From: Kiritimatiellia bacterium
GTDB lineage: Bacteria; Verrucomicrobiota; Kiritimatiellia; RFP12; DVOR01
Direction: 5' to 3'
Assembly: GCA_900771325.1 (NCBI GenBank)
Contig: CAAGNN010000017.1
Span: forward strand, 1-23,281
DNA length: 23,281 bases
In this document: positions 20,713 through 23,281 of the stretch, one piece after another
How positions within the stretch are numbered: position 1 is the stretch's first letter
Layout of the letters: each line of letters starts with the position of its first letter
The notes under the pieces: generated by a model
Told to the model about the DNA's origin: nothing
Database searches by the model: none
Seen by the model: only the letters and a program-made list of their open reading frames with translations
Position numbers and translations under genes: made by a program

Positions 20713-23281
20713 TCATTCGCTCGCCTCCTCACTAAAGACCGAGACGGAGAAGAAACCGCTGGTGCCGGTTTCGGCGAACGGCAGGCGGAAGTAGCGTTGA
20801 CCGGCGGCGGCGCTACGCCCTTCGGTCTGGCCGGTGGCATCGGTGACCTCGACCGCGCCGGCTTGCGTGGTGGCGCGCGCGTTCATTGCGCCCCGGGCGT
20901 TCAGGGCAAACTGCGCGGCCTCGCCAAAGGCGGCCTCGCGCCCGCCGCTCTCCACCACCACGCCAACGACCACATAGGGCTCATCCGACACCGTCACGAA
21001 GGCGAGGGTCGAGACCCGGAAGTCGTAGTCCAGCGTCATCACACCCGCAGCCGGGTCCACCTCGACGGAGAGGCTCCTAAAGCAGCGCATCAGGCTGTTG
21101 ACCTCCGCGACCGAGGGCTCCTCCGCCGGTCCCTGGCCGCGCCGGAAACGGACCCCAAAGTCGGCTATGAGCCCGGCCTCGCGCGCCGCCTCGGTCAACG
21201 CCTCGCGCACCTCGGGGTGGAACGCGCCGGTATCCCCCTCCGGCGGACGCGGCCGAGGGTTAGCCGCGGGGTTGGCAACCAGTTCGAGGCGCGTGCCCAC
21301 TTCACGGACCGAGAAGGCGTAGCGTTCGGGCGCTTCGGGGGCGAAGCATTCCATCCAGCGCTGGCAGTGCTTGGGCGCGGAGAGAATGACCGTGTCGGCG
21401 GGAAGGCCCTCGGGAAGGCGGATCCTAGGCGTGCCGGGAGCGTAGTCATCCATCGCCAAGGCCGTGAGGGCCAAGGGCTTGGTGCCATCGAGCTCCAAGA
21501 GCGCGTTCGGAGCGATGGCCAAGCCCTCGGGAATAAAGGTTTGGCTGCTCACGCTCTGCCCGCCGCTCTCGCGGGAGTAACCGACAACGACGCGGAAGAA
21601 GTTGGCGCGATCGGCCAAGGCGGCATCGTAGAGCGTGGGCGAGGTACGCTTATCCGCGTCGATGAGGCCAACGGACTGCCATTCGTCTCCCCAAGCTTCC
21701 TTGGCTTGAAGGGTATACTCGCGGCCGGAGCGCACGGTGAACATCACCTTATAGTAGAGGTTAATGGGCGCGGCGGTGGCCATTGCCTCGAAGTGCTGCG
21801 AGGTGAAGGCGAAGGCATCGTCGGCCTTGGTCGGCTCGGTGCCCAGGAGGAACTCCTGCCAAGTGAGATAGCCGTCGCCATCGGGGTCAGCCTCGGCCTG
21901 AGCGGCATTGTGCGTGGTGTTGGGAAAGTAGGCCTCCAGCCAGCCGGTGTTGAGCCCGGCATAGTCGCCCGAGAGCGTCTCGCCCGCCGGCAAGAGAGTC
22001 AGGCGCTGGGTCTGCGAGCCATCCATCTCCCAGCCGGTGTAAACGCCATTCGCCTTGCCGCCGTAGAGCGAGACGCTCTCGGAGGTGGTGGCGGCGGCGC
22101 TGTGGGTGATGGGCACAGCCACGGTGCAGTCGCTATTGTAGGTGCTGTTAATGCCCGAAGAGAGGCTCACCCAGAAGCGGGTCTGTCCGAGTTCGGAGGT
22201 GGTGTGGGTGGCTGCGCCGTAGTTGTAGCGCACTTCGCTACACTGCAACCGCACCACCGACCCCGGGGCCACGCGCGGCGAAGAGAGAAGCGTGACCTTG
22301 GCAGGAATCATTTGCGTAGGACCGTAGACCGTCACCTCCTGCGAGGCTGAGAGTTCTCCGAGCGTGGCCGTCAGGCGAATGCGGTGATTGGTGATGCTGG
22401 TATCCGCGTAGGAAAGCACGCCCTCAGCCGAGATGGTGGGCTTGATCTCGTATCCATACCCAAAACCCTCGCTCGGGCGCACCGAACCTTCGACCAACGT
22501 CACCTGCCAACCGGTTGGCAAGACCGCCGCCACCGTGCCATCGCGGAAAGTGGCCTCGCAGGGGATCTGCGGCGTGGGGGCGTCCTCCAAGTTGAGCTCG
22601 GTGATGGAAATGCGCAACTCCGCCACATCCAGGGGCTTGACCGCCACCGAGCGCTCCACTGCCGTGCCGGGATAGTCGTGATAACTCGTGGCGCGCAAGG
22701 TGACGCGCTGCGCTCCGGTCTCCGCCACCACGCGCCCCGTCTGCTCGAGCGTCGCCGCACCAGAGAGCAAATCCCATCCCACCCGATGGTCGAGCGTCAG
22801 GCGCACGCCATCGGTGTAAATGGCCACCAGGCGGAACTCTGCCCCAACGCCCTCAATGAGCGTCTCGGGGCCCTCCAACGAGAAGGTGACGCCCGCAATC
22901 GGCAGACCGTTGGGGAACTTCTCGAGCGCGGCCGTGATGGCCTGGTCGATGGCCTTGGTGTCGTAGCCCTGGCGGACAAAGAAGAAGCCCGCTTCATCGG
23001 CCGCAGCCCACACCCCGCGCCAGTTGCGCGAGCCATCGGGCTGAAGGGTGCCTGCAAAGGGGTTGGCCGTGCGCGGATCGAGCGTGCCGTATTGGGGCAG
23101 GCTCCCCCGGAAGTAGGGCGACTGCGCTGCCGAGGCCTCGCTGACGTAGTAGACCACAAAACGATCGCCAAAGCCGGGCTTGGCGTTAAGGTAGTTCTTG
23201 ACGCGCGAACACCAGCTACACCAATCCGCACCGCTCAGCACAAAGAGCAACTTTCCCTGTGCCAACGCGCGCTGCCGGGCC
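20713..23281 (-). CDS. Large multidomain secreted-type protein, thioredoxin-like then Ig-like domains and calcium loop (partial)
   Basis: The 3' end is complete; the reading frame is open to the window edge, so the N-terminus and any signal peptide are missing (855 residues visible; the in-frame TTG at 23265 is not a convincing start). The visible part opens with GKLLFVLSGADWCSWCSRV, a thioredoxin-fold strand and CxxC motif. Residues about 120-330 look like bacterial Ig-like (Big) repeats (VTFSLEGPETLIEGVGAEF, then ITELNLEDAPTPQIPCEATF). Near 460 a calcium loop DPDGDGYLTWQEFLLGTEPT occurs, of a type common in PVC exported proteins. The remaining C-terminal 350 residues I do not recognise; they contain proline-rich and beta-rich segments. 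Probably exported; specific function unknown. Confidence 0.78.
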   Translation of the reverse strand, partial: ARQRALAQGKLLFVLSGADWCSWCSRVKNYLNAKPGFGDRFVVYYVSEASAAQSPYFRGSLPQYGTLDPRTANPFAGTLQPDGSRNWRGVWAAADEAGFFFVRQGYDTKAIDQAITAALEKFPNGLPIAGVTFSLEGPETLIEGVGAEFRLVAIYTDGVRLTLDHRVGWDLLSGAATLEQTGRVVAETGAQRVTLRATSYHDYPGTAVERSVAVKPLDVAELRISITELNLEDAPTPQIPCEATFRDGTVAAVLPTGWQVTLVEGSVRPSEGFGYGYEIKPTISAEGVLSYADTSITNHRIRLTATLGELSASQEVTVYGPTQMIPAKVTLLSSPRVAPGSVVRLQCSEVRYNYGAATHTTSELGQTRFWVSLSSGINSTYNSDCTVAVPITHSAAATTSESVSLYGGKANGVYTGWEMDGSQTQRLTLLPAGETLSGDYAGLNTGWLEAYFPNTTHNAAQAEADPDGDGYLTWQEFLLGTEPTKADDAFAFTSQHFEAMATAAPINLYYKVMFTVRSGREYTLQAKEAWGDEWQSVGLIDADKRTSPTLYDAALADRANFFRVVVGYSRESGGQSVSSQTFIPEGLAIAPNALLELDGTKPLALTALAMDDYAPGTPRIRLPEGLPADTVILSAPKHCQRWMECFAPEAPERYAFSVREVGTRLELVANPAANPRPRPPEGDTGAFHPEVREALTEAAREAGLIADFGVRFRRGQGPAEEPSVAEVNSLMRCFRSLSVEVDPAAGVMTLDYDFRVSTLAFVTVSDEPYVVVGVVVESGGREAAFGEAAQFALNARGAMNARATTQAGAVEVTDATGQTEGRSAAAGQRYFRLPFAETGTSGFFSVSVFSEEASE

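Noticed and set aside
20797..22350. Plus-strand open frame of 517 codons opposite the large exported-protein gene
   Set aside because: Low-complexity G/A/R/H composition, no domain, no ribosome site; the minus-strand frame has recognisable domains.

Overview
The window is a GC-rich, gene-dense piece of a bacterial chromosome: ParA, TrpB, BioB, CarB, DnaE and two tRNAs, with no phage, plasmid or IS hallmark. My best guess for the source is an anaerobic, probably gut-associated bacterium of the PVC group (Kiritimatiellota, Verrucomicrobiota or Lentisphaerota). This rests on the calcium-loop plus 'GTEPT' signature in the last protein, common in secreted PVC proteins, on Bacteroides-like BioB and glycan-locus proteins, and on the absence of any proteobacterial or firmicute gene order. 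It is an inference from remembered families, not from a search.

Layout. 1-408: non-coding, with a 22-bp tandem array, a hairpin 'head', two heptad repeat blocks and the parA promoter. 409-7578 (+): seven closely spaced or overlapping genes, parA, trpB, bioB, an initiating sugar-phosphate transferase, a UDP-sugar dehydratase, an NAD-dependent sugar epimerase/reductase and a GT4 glycosyltransferase, closed by a strong GNRA-loop hairpin. 7644-10844 (-): carB, convergent with that operon. 10845-11658: a divergent spacer with two further 22-bp-type elements. 11659-14003 (+): a cation/proton antiporter and a peptide-type ABC ATPase. 14063-19972 (-): dnaE followed by a membrane/spermidine-synthase-like/TPR protein. 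20161-20332 (-): tRNA-Met and tRNA-Asn with a consensus promoter and a terminator. 20333-20712: another repeat-bearing spacer. 20713-23281 (-): a large secreted-type multidomain protein whose N-terminus lies beyond the window edge.

How the genes work together. The four glycan genes look like a unit that makes an N-acetylated deoxy-amino-sugar nucleotide (dehydratase, then reductase/epimerase), loads the sugar phosphate on a polyprenol carrier and adds the next sugar. The first three genes of the same run (chromosome partition, tryptophan, biotin) have no obvious link to this. carB, dnaE and the tRNAs are housekeeping.

No complete new enzymatic system is evident. The most unusual signals lie outside normal gene annotation: (1) a polarised third-codon-position composition that starts G/T-ending at each promoter and becomes C-ending downstream, resetting at the next promoter; (2) a dispersed composite repeat made of a hairpin head plus 22-bp units; (3) heptad repeats that fit one consensus, CTRWCNN, next to promoters; (4) -10 boxes 6-9 nt from start codons, pointing to leaderless mRNAs; (5) a BioB lacking one classic cluster cysteine; (6) a tRNA-Met with an altered T-loop.
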